Positions 45,476 to 52,824 of a stretch of 52,824 nt of DNA are shown here, in pieces. The notes below the pieces were generated by a model. It saw only the letters and a list, made by a program, of their open reading frames with translations. It had not been told where the DNA came from and did no database searches. How positions within the stretch are numbered: position 1 is the stretch's first letter; every line of letters begins with the position of its first letter. This DNA comes from Chitinophagaceae bacterium. Its GTDB lineage: Bacteria; Bacteroidota; Bacteroidia; Chitinophagales; Chitinophagaceae. Location: NCBI GenBank assembly GCA_027489035.1, contig JAIYAN010000003.1:1-52824 (forward strand), written 5' to 3'. The position numbers were made by a program, and so were the translations under genes.

Positions 45476-47062
45476 TTAATCACCTCCCTTTTTCCAATTG
45501 GTCGTATCGCCCTTAAATCTGGTCAACGCTTTCCATTCTGTTTCAATGCCTTTATCTCCTTGTTCGTTCATCCATATTTTTAAATCGGTAAACAGTTTGT
45601 CTTTTACCTTTGTTAATTTTTTATCCTCTGCTAAATTCTTCATTTCAAAACGATCGTTTTTGATATCATACAATTCAAACTCAGGACGATTACGATACAT
45701 TTTTGCATGTTCATATTCCTCTCTTGTTACGTCAGATTCCACCAGCCAAGATTCATAAAGTTTGCTGCCATGTTTTGAACCTGATGATAGAAATTCTGCA
45801 TTATAATTTAAGTTCCATATCAATTTATAATTATGATCTTGAATAGAACGAACAGGATAGTTGTCAGACCCATTTGCAATACCACGCGTAGTTTGAACGC
45901 CATACACATAGTTCCTAATTTCTACATCCTTCCCTTTAAACGTGGCTAAAAAACTATTCCCATCTAACATCATCGTTTGTTCTTTATTCCCCCTTAATTT
46001 CTTCGGATCACCGCCTGCAGCTTCGTAGAGTGTTGGCAACACATCAATGTATTGTGCAAGAATTGAAGTACGTGTAGACGGCTTAATTACTTTTGGCCAT
46101 TTTGCAATAAACGCTGCTTTCAATCCCATGTTATAACAAGTCCATTTACCAAAAGGTAACGATGACCCATGTTCGCTTGCAAACATAAACAATGTATTGT
46201 CTTTATTACTTTGCTTATCCACCATATCCATACAAACGCCAACCAAACTATCGGCATAGGTAATTTCAGCATAATACCTCACCAATGCAACACGTGTTTC
46301 TTTTGTATCAACTAAAAAAGAGGGCACTTTAATTCTCTTTGAATCGTATTGATCTTTATTCCCTCTATTCCATGGTGTATGTGGCTGATTGGTACAAACA
46401 AAAAGTAGATACGGCTTTGATTTATCTTTATTGATGAAGTTTTCAGCATTCTTTAATTCAATATCTACTCCTTCTCCATTATCTCCATTTCTTCCGCCTA
46501 AATATTCAAAAGGGAAATTTTCCATAGGTGCATAATGTTGTTTGCCAATCAAGGCAACTCGATAACCTAATCCTTTAAAATGCTGAGCTATACTTGTAAT
46601 GTTATTATACACTTGAGCATGATTGGGATAAGAACCATTTTTTACCGGAAAAATACCCGTGTATAAACTCTGACGTGTTGGTCCGCACATTGCTGTAGCA
46701 TTATTCATATTATCAAAACACATTCCATCTTTTGCAAGCTTGGAAAGATTTGGGGTATGTACATCAATATTACCATAAGGCTCACAAGCAATCGACATCA
46801 TATCATCGGCAAGAAAAAACAAAATATCAGGTCTTGATTCTTCAGATGGATTTGATTTTGATTTTGCAAATTGATGTGCTTCATGTAATTCTTTTATTGA
46901 GGAATCATTTGTTGCGCTTGAAGATAAAATCACATTTGATTTAACCGAATTTACAATTGATGGAATTGATTTCTTTTCATGATTTTTAAAAACCATAAAA
47001 CTAATTCCACCTAAAAGAATTGAAGTAGTTACACAAACATTTAAAATCGAATTTTTAATCAT
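45476..47062 (-). CDS. Sulfatase, sulfamidase (SGSH)-like
   Basis: The product is about 528 residues from the ATG at 47062. A hydrophobic N-terminal signal anchor (ILNVCVTTSILLGGISFMVF) is followed by PDILFFLADDMMSIACEPYG with the metal-binding aspartates. The formylglycine motif CGPTRQSLYTG (Cys126 in this numbering) follows, then IGKQHYAP, FVCTNQPHTPW and FASEHGSSLPFGKW. The layout resembles human N-sulfoglucosamine sulfohydrolase and its bacterial relatives. Alternative ATGs at 47104 and 47137 would overlap the upstream DUF1961 gene; the first choice gives a clean signal. It is the last gene of the operon, closed by the terminator at 45415-45442. Confidence 0.9.
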   Translation of the reverse strand: MIKNSILNVCVTTSILLGGISFMVFKNHEKKSIPSIVNSVKSNVILSSSATNDSSIKELHEAHQFAKSKSNPSEESRPDILFFLADDMMSIACEPYGNIDVHTPNLSKLAKDGMCFDNMNNATAMCGPTRQSLYTGIFPVKNGSYPNHAQVYNNITSIAQHFKGLGYRVALIGKQHYAPMENFPFEYLGGRNGDNGEGVDIELKNAENFINKDKSKPYLLFVCTNQPHTPWNRGNKDQYDSKRIKVPSFLVDTKETRVALVRYYAEITYADSLVGVCMDMVDKQSNKDNTLFMFASEHGSSLPFGKWTCYNMGLKAAFIAKWPKVIKPSTRTSILAQYIDVLPTLYEAAGGDPKKLRGNKEQTMMLDGNSFLATFKGKDVEIRNYVYGVQTTRGIANGSDNYPVRSIQDHNYKLIWNLNYNAEFLSSGSKHGSKLYESWLVESDVTREEYEHAKMYRNRPEFELYDIKNDRFEMKNLAEDKKLTKVKDKLFTDLKIWMNEQGDKGIETEWKALTRFKGDTTNWKKGGD

Positions 47063-47090
47063 TTTTTTATTTATTGGGTTTGAAATATTT

Positions 47091-47810
47091 TTATTTTGAA
47101 TCATTACAATTCCACACTTTGAAATTTTTATACGCAAAATGCGTCCATTTCATTTGTCTAAAACCGATTTTTCCATCATTTAATACCGCTCCGTATTTAA
47201 CACCATCATCAGTCCAATCAATTATTTTCCTGTCGTCGACATACATTATAATTTGATTATTTAGTTTCACCAGTTTAATATGATTCCAAGAGGTTGATTC
47301 CATCGAAATCCCTTTTTCACCAGTAAGCACAAGGTTAAAACCTTTGTTCTTTCTTAAGTTAGCTGTTTCTCTATGCGCATCATCTTTTGCATTGGCATAG
47401 TAAGAAATATGGTAACAATTCATAGCGCCTTTGGTGTAATCGGTAAACACGCCGGTTGTTCTTTTGGGCATTGAAGAATCAAAAATGGATTGTCCCTTAA
47501 GACCTTTTGCTGCAAAGAAAATGATACATAATCCTGCATCTGTTTCAAAATTTTTAGCATCCCATTCTGCAATAAAATCTTTTGGGAAATCATTCGGACA
47601 CCAAAACACATGATGACCTTCTTCATTTGGCGAGTACATTTCCATCGTGTTGTTTACAAACTCAATCTTACCCGGCCCTTCCATAATCCAATCAGCAAGA
47701 TTTTTTGCTGTAGCAAAATTGTTTACATAGATCAGCTTGCCTTTTTGTACTTCTTGTGCATAAAGAACTGAAGAAATCAAAATCATAAAAAAGAGTAGAA
47801 CAATTCTCAT
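47091..47810 (-). CDS. DUF1961 family secreted protein, lectin-like fold
   Basis: The product is 239 residues. A signal peptide (MRIVLLFFMILISSVLYAQ) is followed by a concanavalin-like beta sandwich typical of DUF1961: ADWIMEGPGKIEF, FWCPNDFPKDFIAEWDAKN, AGLCIIFFAAKG, GAMNCYHISYYAN, MYVDDRKIIDWTDDG and DGKIGFRQMKWTHFAYKNFKVW. Members are often found in polysaccharide-utilisation loci and may bind or cleave uronic-acid glycans. It starts 16 bases after the formylglycine-generating enzyme and ends 28 bases before the last sulfatase, so it belongs to the operon. Confidence 0.85.
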   Translation of the reverse strand: MRIVLLFFMILISSVLYAQEVQKGKLIYVNNFATAKNLADWIMEGPGKIEFVNNTMEMYSPNEEGHHVFWCPNDFPKDFIAEWDAKNFETDAGLCIIFFAAKGLKGQSIFDSSMPKRTTGVFTDYTKGAMNCYHISYYANAKDDAHRETANLRKNKGFNLVLTGEKGISMESTSWNHIKLVKLNNQIIMYVDDRKIIDWTDDGVKYGAVLNDGKIGFRQMKWTHFAYKNFKVWNCNDSK

Positions 47811-47826
47811 ATACTAAATTCAATTT

Positions 47827-48963
47827 TTATTTTTTATCTGCAACACATCTAAAGCCAACATGCTCCATTCCAGTGTCTTGTGAACTTTTCATACGACTTG
47901 AATTTCTATATCCACTGCAATAAGACTCATTACAAAGGAACGAACCGCCACGCATGACTCTTTTTGAAACCAGTGGCTCATCAGGGTCGAAGCTTGTATT
48001 TGGTCCTTTCGGATTATTTGCACATTTTATTTTTTCAAAATTTTTAAAATAATCATGATGATATAAATCGCTACACCATTCCCACACATTACCAGCCATG
48101 TCATAAAGACTATAACCATTAGGCCTAAACGATTTAACTGGTGCAGCTAAATAAAACTTATCTTCAACAAGATTATTATTGGGGAAACTACCTTGCCAAT
48201 AATTGCATTGAAAACCGTTAGAATCTATAGGCGCATTTCCCCAACTATACATTGTATTTTTTGCACCACCTCTAACTGCATATTCCCACTCCGCTTCTGT
48301 TGGCAATCTTTTACCAGCCCATTTACAATATGCATTTGCATCATCCCAACTCACTTGTACAACCGGAAAATCATCTTTACCAATGATATCAGAAACAGGG
48401 CCTTGCGGATGCTTCCAATTTGCACCGTGTTGCCATTTCCACCATTGACTATAATCGTTTAAATTAACTGCTTCAGGAGTAGACACAAAAACCAAAGAGG
48501 CCGCTTTCAACATTTCACTATCAGGCATTGGTGTATTTTCAGGCAATTGCTTTTTCAATTCGGCCCAGTCGACATCTTTTTCTGCAGTTGTGATATAGCC
48601 GGTTTCGGCCACAAATTTTGCAAATTGCTTATTCGTAACTTCTGTTTCATCCATAAAAAATCCATTCAATTCAACTTGATGTTTTGGAAATTCATCAGCC
48701 CTTGCTTGATCATTATCACCACCCATAAAAAATTTACCGCCTGCTATCCAAACCATTCCAATATGAGTAGAATCTGACAAATTAAAAAACGCAGACTTAT
48801 CTGTCTGAATAATACTCCCAAATCGTTTAGGAATGTTTTTATTGCAACAAGTTTGTTTTTTATTGCATTCTACACTGTCTTTAATTTGCTTTGATTTATT
48901 TTGAGCAAAACAAATCATGGCATTTATTAAAAAAAGAAAAAACAAAACAATAACTTTTTTCAT
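47827..48963 (-). CDS. Formylglycine-generating enzyme (sulfatase activator)
   Basis: The product is 378 residues. A signal peptide (MKKVIVLFFLFLINAMICFAQ) precedes a full FGE-sulfatase domain: GGKFFMGGDND, DETEVTNKQFAKFV, WAGKRLPTEAEWEYAVRGG, DMAGNVWEWCSDLY and RVMRGGSFLCNESYCSGYRN. The last motif has Cys344 and Cys349, equivalent to the copper-binding active-site pair C336/C341 of human FGE, so it should be a true activator rather than one of the many inactive relatives. It would convert the cysteine of the two operon sulfatases to formylglycine, probably outside the cytoplasm. An extra N-terminal cysteine cluster (Cys33, Cys39, Cys40) is unexplained. Confidence 0.93.
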   Translation of the reverse strand: MKKVIVLFFLFLINAMICFAQNKSKQIKDSVECNKKQTCCNKNIPKRFGSIIQTDKSAFFNLSDSTHIGMVWIAGGKFFMGGDNDQARADEFPKHQVELNGFFMDETEVTNKQFAKFVAETGYITTAEKDVDWAELKKQLPENTPMPDSEMLKAASLVFVSTPEAVNLNDYSQWWKWQHGANWKHPQGPVSDIIGKDDFPVVQVSWDDANAYCKWAGKRLPTEAEWEYAVRGGAKNTMYSWGNAPIDSNGFQCNYWQGSFPNNNLVEDKFYLAAPVKSFRPNGYSLYDMAGNVWEWCSDLYHHDYFKNFEKIKCANNPKGPNTSFDPDEPLVSKRVMRGGSFLCNESYCSGYRNSSRMKSSQDTGMEHVGFRCVADKK

Positions 48964-49044
48964 GGATTGTTGGTTAATTAAAAATTTAAAAGTAAAAAAT
49001 TTTAATTTTTACATCTTATACTTCACTTTTTACATTTATAAAAT

Positions 49045-50514
49045 CTATTTACTCATCCAACTCGCACCAGAATTCTTTTTAGAAACAATCCAGTCCGGAT
49101 TGAAATTAGTAATGTCTTTTTCCTCGATATCAATATTGAACGACTTTAATTTTTTAATGATTTTTGTTTTCAATTCAGAATCAACGGTTCTATCTATTGA
49201 AATTAAACCATTTTCAATTTTCAAATCCCCTGATTTTAATTCAGAAAAACCTTGTATGACAGGTTTGTTATTTATAAAATTATCAATCAATTTATAAGAT
49301 GCTTCAACATCATAATTCTTAAATGGCACATCGGAATTTCCAGTGGCATTCTGCACCAAATTCCCAATAAACAAAACATCTTTAGGTGCTACTAGGGATT
49401 TCCCTTTGCTAGCATTTCCAACCGACAATTTAATCGCATTACCTGTAGGATTAACAATTGTATTGTAGGCAACAATTGCTTTATCGGCAGGATAGTATTC
49501 GTTAATCCCAGCGCCTTCGAAACCAGACATCACAACTATAGAAGCCCTCATTGAACGATCTGCTCCTTCGATGTTTTCGATATAATTATTAAAAACCAAT
49601 TGTCGTGGATTCACAATACGAATACCACCACTCAACTTGTTGTTTTGATTTCCTATGATGTAATTTCCGTAAGCAATACAATCTGTACCATGACGAAGTA
49701 CCAAAGCGCCATCATTCCCAAATAAAGTATTAAATCGGTAGACATTGTTACAACTTTTATTGCTGATTACTTCCGCTTCGATTTTGGATTCTTCAAAATA
49801 ATTGTACTCAATTAAATTAAATCCTTTTGTGCCTGAAGTGCCACTAACGCCAACGCGTATCTGCTCTCCTCCATTACTGGAATAAGTACGATACCCGAAA
49901 AAATTGTGATGAATGTGATGGTATGTAGATGGCGCTTGATCCGAACCTTTAACATAATTTTCGTTTTCAAAATAATTTACGACCACTGTGGGCCCTTTAT
50001 TTAACTTGCCTGAAAAACTGCAATGATCTAGTTCGTTATATGTACCTCCCATCGCAACGTAATTATTATTTTTACCAGATTCTTCTGTAACTGAATAATT
50101 AATAATCGCGCAATTTGTAACACGACAATGGTTTGGCAAATCATATTTATTTGAAGATTCTGGCGAAAAAGCAATAACAGGTTCTCCATCTGACAAAGTA
50201 CATTCACCTTCAAATTTAAAGCCTTCAATTATTAAATAATCGCCGCTTAAAAACAATTGAGAATTACCATAAAAAACAACCTTTCCAGGAGACTCCGCAC
50301 AAAATGTTATTGGATTATTTTCTGTTCCATTACGTCCAGGATAAAATAAGATTCTTTCATTTTTGTATTCTCCGTTTTTCCAAATAATAGAATCCCCAGC
50401 TTTTACTTTATTCAAAACTTTTTGAAGTTCTTGATTTGTTGAAACAAAAAAACTATTTGCTTTGCAAAAAAAAGTAAAAAATACAAGATTAAATAAAATA
50501 GCTATTCTAATCAT
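49045..50514 (-). CDS. Polysaccharide lyase family 6 (chondroitinase B / alginate lyase type)
   Basis: The product is 489 residues. A signal peptide (IAILFNLVFFTFFCKANS) is followed by a right-handed parallel beta-helix with the PL6 motifs PGRNGTENNPITFCAESPGKV, NGGEQIRVG, SKIEAEVISNKSCNNVYR and GALVLRHGTDCIAYGNYI. Lys253 and Arg274 occupy the catalytic base and acid positions, 21 residues apart as in known PL6 enzymes. The family cleaves either alginate or dermatan sulfate by beta-elimination. The iduronate-sulfatase-like and activator genes beside it favour dermatan sulfate. It overlaps the upstream sulfatase by one base (TAATG). Confidence 0.93.
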   Translation of the reverse strand: MIRIAILFNLVFFTFFCKANSFFVSTNQELQKVLNKVKAGDSIIWKNGEYKNERILFYPGRNGTENNPITFCAESPGKVVFYGNSQLFLSGDYLIIEGFKFEGECTLSDGEPVIAFSPESSNKYDLPNHCRVTNCAIINYSVTEESGKNNNYVAMGGTYNELDHCSFSGKLNKGPTVVVNYFENENYVKGSDQAPSTYHHIHHNFFGYRTYSSNGGEQIRVGVSGTSGTKGFNLIEYNYFEESKIEAEVISNKSCNNVYRFNTLFGNDGALVLRHGTDCIAYGNYIIGNQNNKLSGGIRIVNPRQLVFNNYIENIEGADRSMRASIVVMSGFEGAGINEYYPADKAIVAYNTIVNPTGNAIKLSVGNASKGKSLVAPKDVLFIGNLVQNATGNSDVPFKNYDVEASYKLIDNFINNKPVIQGFSELKSGDLKIENGLISIDRTVDSELKTKIIKKLKSFNIDIEEKDITNFNPDWIVSKKNSGASWMSK

Positions 50515-52130
50515 TATTTTACTTCTTGGGTTTTAAAAAATTCCAACATCTTATTTTTCAAATCTTTTGAAATTGAACTGTATTTTTTTTCATTAAATAC
50601 ATTCTCTTTTTCTTCTGGATCATTTACATAATCATACAATTCTTCGCCTACAATCATACTATTATCAAATTTTTGTGTACTTCTAAATGCACTTCCCATC
50701 CAAATGGTATAACGATACTGGCTTGTACGAATAGAATACCCCATGACTTTTGCACCTGCATATCCTAATCTTTCTGATTCTGAATCACCGCCACTTCTTG
50801 GATATTGACTAACTGAAAATTCCTTTACATTTTCATTATTATTTTTCATAATTGGCACAAGACTTTTACCATCCAAATAAGTTGGAACATTCAATCCTGC
50901 TAAATCACAAAGTGTAGGAAAAATATCTACAAATTCTGTTTGCGATTTCGTTTTACCAGATTTAATTTTAGGAGAAGAAATAATTAAAGGCGCGTGTGTA
51001 GCTTGTTCAAAATTGGTGTGCTTGCACCATAAGTTATGATCGCCTAAATGCCAACCATGATCTCCCCATAGGACTATAATTGTGTTTTTTGTCAAACCCA
51101 ATTCATCTAGCGTATTTAATAAAATCCCAACTTGAGCGTCTGTATAAGAAATCGCTGCATAATATCCATGAATCAATTCTTTTTGTTTATCTAGCGGCAA
51201 TGATAAGCCGAAGTTTTTTGTATCACTAAAAGAAGTCAATGGCGCAATGTCAGAGTAGGATCTTATTTCGCCTGCATTATGAAAAGCAACATCAACTGCA
51301 TTTTTAGGTTTCTCTTGATATTTTTCAATAGGCATATCTTCCCTTGAATATAAATCCCAATATTTTTTTGGTGCAACAAATGGCAAATGAGGTTTTGCAA
51401 TTCCAACAGCAAAAAAGAATGGAAGGGAACTTTTGCTCAAATCTTTTAGGATATCTTTTGCTTGTAAAATGTTCGCTCCATCATTATACGCATTGTCTGG
51501 AACATCTATACATTCTGTTGTAGGCTTTATTTTTTTCATCGCATACTCATTGGCTTCGCTTTTTTTCATCCCTTGAGCCAAAGCTTCATTGATGTATGTT
51601 TCTGCAAGTGCTCTAGTTTCAGGATTCTGATAACGGCCAAGAATAGGCTCTTCAAAACCTTCAGCATAATATTTTAGGTCGGTTTTGTAATAAGGTACAG
51701 TCCATGATGGTTCATCTATTTTTTTATCCACACATCTTGGATCGTAAACTTTACCAATCCCTTGTGTGCTATAACCTTGACTGGCAAAATATTGAGGTAT
51801 AGAAACGATGTCAGGGTTGATGCTTCTCATTGTTGTTTTTAAGTCCCAAACTTTTGTATAGTCTGGCCTTTTACCTGTCATTAAACTTGCGCGAGTAGGC
51901 CCACAAACAGCTTGTTGACAATAATTATTTAAAAACACGGTGCCCATGCTTGCTAAGCGATCAATATTTGGAGTACTAATTAATTTATTCCCATAACAAC
52001 CAAGAATGGGCTTCAAATCATCAATAGCAATAAACAAAACATTTGGCTTTTCTTTTTTCTGTGCAATGGTAGTAATCTGAAATCCAATAGAGAACAATGC
52101 AACAAGAATGAAGGGATTTTTTATTTTCAT
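50514..52130 (-). CDS. Sulfatase, iduronate-2-sulfatase-like
   Basis: The product is 538 residues. A signal peptide (PFILVALFSIGFQITTIAQ) precedes NVLFIAIDDLKPILGCYG (metal aspartates Asp37-Asp38) and the formylglycine motif CGPTRASLMTGKRPD (Cys76). Strong further likeness to human iduronate-2-sulfatase is seen in SIPQYFASQGYSTQGIGKVY, FAVGIAKPHLPFVAPKKYWDLY, GYYAAISYTDAQVGILLNTLD and WGDHGWHLGDHNLWCKHTNFE. It would remove 2-O-sulfates from iduronate or the unsaturated uronate left by a lyase. It is the first gene of the operon and its stop overlaps the PL6 start. The promoter was not identified. Confidence 0.92.
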   Translation of the reverse strand: MKIKNPFILVALFSIGFQITTIAQKKEKPNVLFIAIDDLKPILGCYGNKLISTPNIDRLASMGTVFLNNYCQQAVCGPTRASLMTGKRPDYTKVWDLKTTMRSINPDIVSIPQYFASQGYSTQGIGKVYDPRCVDKKIDEPSWTVPYYKTDLKYYAEGFEEPILGRYQNPETRALAETYINEALAQGMKKSEANEYAMKKIKPTTECIDVPDNAYNDGANILQAKDILKDLSKSSLPFFFAVGIAKPHLPFVAPKKYWDLYSREDMPIEKYQEKPKNAVDVAFHNAGEIRSYSDIAPLTSFSDTKNFGLSLPLDKQKELIHGYYAAISYTDAQVGILLNTLDELGLTKNTIIVLWGDHGWHLGDHNLWCKHTNFEQATHAPLIISSPKIKSGKTKSQTEFVDIFPTLCDLAGLNVPTYLDGKSLVPIMKNNNENVKEFSVSQYPRSGGDSESERLGYAGAKVMGYSIRTSQYRYTIWMGSAFRSTQKFDNSMIVGEELYDYVNDPEEKENVFNEKKYSSISKDLKNKMLEFFKTQEVK

Positions 52131-52285
52131 TTTTTTGAGATTATAATAAATGTGTTTGGTTTAATTGTCTAAAGAATTTGTTTGGTGTTTGGTGATTGGT
52201 GTTGAATGCTCAAATCGGAACGAAATCAAATCCAATATCCCATTTCCAAAATTCTTTAACAATACACCTACAAATCAAAATCGAA

Positions 52286-52322
52286 AAAAATCCCGGCTGC
52301 ATTTCGCAACCGGGATTTTTTA
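52286..52322 (-). terminator. Strong bidirectional terminator
   Basis: The 12-bp arms AATCCCGGCTGC and GCAACCGGGATT have one mismatch, an ATTTC loop, an A-run before and a T-run after. It separates the T9SS-sorted gene at the right edge from the sulfatase operon. Confidence 0.88.
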
Positions 52323-52378
52323 TTATCATTCGAGTGTCTGAATTTCTATTTTTTGTTGACTCTTTCGATTGGTGTTAC

Positions 52379-52445
52379 ACCAACCTCTCAAACCTCAAAA
52401 ACATCTCAAACCTCTTGTAAGGGTTGAAAATATTCAACCCCTACA
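52379..52445. repeat. 30-bp palindrome, copy E, with four 9-bp units
   Basis: Units ACCAACCTC, TCAAACCTC, AAAAACATC and TCAAACCTC (52379-52414) precede the palindrome with arms TGTAAGGGTTGAAAA and TTCAACCCCTACA (52416-52445). Read in reverse this is the same composite as 37704-37770. It ends one base before the stop codon of the right-edge gene. Confidence 0.9.
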
Positions 52446-52446
52446 A

Positions 52447-52824
52447 CTAAAACTTCATCACCCTTACAGTCTTCACCTCTTTACCTTGTCTTACCTCTAG
52501 CATGTAAGCACCCGCTTTCAAATCCGATCCTAAGTTCACATTTGAATTAGATGATACTTTTACACTCTTGATAAAACGTCCGGTAACATCCAATACCCTT
52601 ACTACCGCCTCTTCTGTACCTGATGATTTCACCTGTACATTGAATTGACTTGTTGTTGGATTTGGATATACTTTCACTTCCATTGAAGTTGCTAAAGTTA
52701 CTGGTACTCTTGATGTTGATGTATTCTTTGTAATTGGAGGCACACAACCTGTTTTAATCACGTTCGATAATTTCTGTGCTTTGATTACACCGTTGCCACA
52801 ACCATTTGTTGTGTAACGTAAACG
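52447..52824 (-). CDS. C-terminal part of a secreted protein with a type IX sorting domain (partial)
   Basis: The frame is open to the window edge, so only the last 125 residues or so are seen. They contain a short linker (NGCGNGVIKAQKLSNVIK) and then the type A T9SS sorting domain: MEVKVYPNPTTSQFNVQV, EEAVVRVLDVTGRFIKSVKV, LKAGAYMLEVRQGKEVKTVRVMKF. This domain directs export through PorSS/T9SS and surface attachment or release, then is cut off. The catalytic or binding part lies outside the window. It shares the strand of the sulfatase operon but is separated from it by a strong terminator. Confidence 0.9.
   Translation of the reverse strand, partial: RLRYTTNGCGNGVIKAQKLSNVIKTGCVPPITKNTSTSRVPVTLATSMEVKVYPNPTTSQFNVQVKSSGTEEAVVRVLDVTGRFIKSVKVSSNSNVNLGSDLKAGAYMLEVRQGKEVKTVRVMKF

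Larger units (their letters stand above)
52131..52446. other. 316-bp gap upstream of the sulfatase operon
   Basis: No gene is present. It holds a short TGTTTGG array (52179-52199), a strong hairpin terminator (52286-52322), four 9-bp units (52379-52414) and the palindrome copy E (52416-52445). The operon promoter must lie in its left part, but no TAnnTTTG box with a -33 partner stands out. Confidence 0.8.

Noticed and set aside
47062..47137. Frameshift or gene fusion between the DUF1961 gene and the last sulfatase
   Set aside because: The overlap exists only if the sulfatase starts at 47104 or 47137. The ATG at 47062 gives a clean signal anchor and a 28-base gap.

Overview
The window reads as a low-GC chromosome segment from a Bacteroidota bacterium, most likely in or near the Chitinophagaceae. 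This rests on several features: Bacteroidota-type families (DUF5686 with a carboxypeptidase-regulatory-like domain, DUF4270 lipoprotein, GSCFA protein, bacterial GH3, N-terminal-only starch synthase beside panC), a C-terminal type IX secretion sorting domain at the right edge, start codons without Shine-Dalgarno sequences, and TAnnTTTG-type -7 promoter elements. No phage, integrase, transposase, CRISPR or rRNA was seen. The only RNA gene found is one tRNA-Leu(CAA).

Layout. 0.1-13 kb: holA, a coiled-coil membrane protein, a large outer-membrane barrel-type protein, trhO, the DUF5686 protein with a small membrane partner, a penicillin-acylase-type hydrolase and miaE. 13-20.6 kb: a secreted repeat protein, the run rlmB / HMG-CoA lyase / GSCFA, metK with a good promoter and terminator, then a DUF4270 lipoprotein following an N-terminal-only starch synthase. 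20.7-25.8 kb, plus strand: panC, a UPF0104-type membrane protein, and ppk1 with a ppx-type gene (polyphosphate synthesis and breakdown), the last two both starting with TTG. 26-31 kb: rseP-dxr and a GH3 protein. 31-35.4 kb: a giant secreted PHP/CehA-type protein ending in dockerin-like calcium repeats. 35.8-43 kb: tRNA-Leu, hscB, a saccharopine-dehydrogenase-like enzyme, an NlpC/P60 peptidase, dnaE and trxA.

43-45.3 kb holds a compact kaiC-kaiB pair plus a small membrane protein, with no kaiA. The KaiC has two complete ATPase domains and a Ser431-Ser432 pair at the phosphorylation site. 45.5-52.1 kb is a minus-strand catabolic operon: an iduronate-2-sulfatase-like sulfatase, a PL6/chondroitinase-B-type lyase, a formylglycine-generating enzyme with both active-site cysteines, a DUF1961 protein and a sulfamidase-like sulfatase. 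Together these suggest depolymerisation and desulfation of an iduronate-containing sulfated polysaccharide such as dermatan sulfate, with its own sulfatase activator. A T9SS-sorted protein runs off the right edge.

The intergenic regions carry an unusual set of dispersed repeats: a 30-bp palindrome (arms TGTAGGGGTTGAAAA-like) found five times, only downstream of genes; 9-bp arrays (TTAAACCTC type) attached to the palindrome in variable copy number; 7-bp TGTTTGG arrays; and a 32-bp sequence present twice with no mismatch. These look like a composite intergenic repeat system and are, with kaiBC and the sulfatase operon, the most interesting content of the window.
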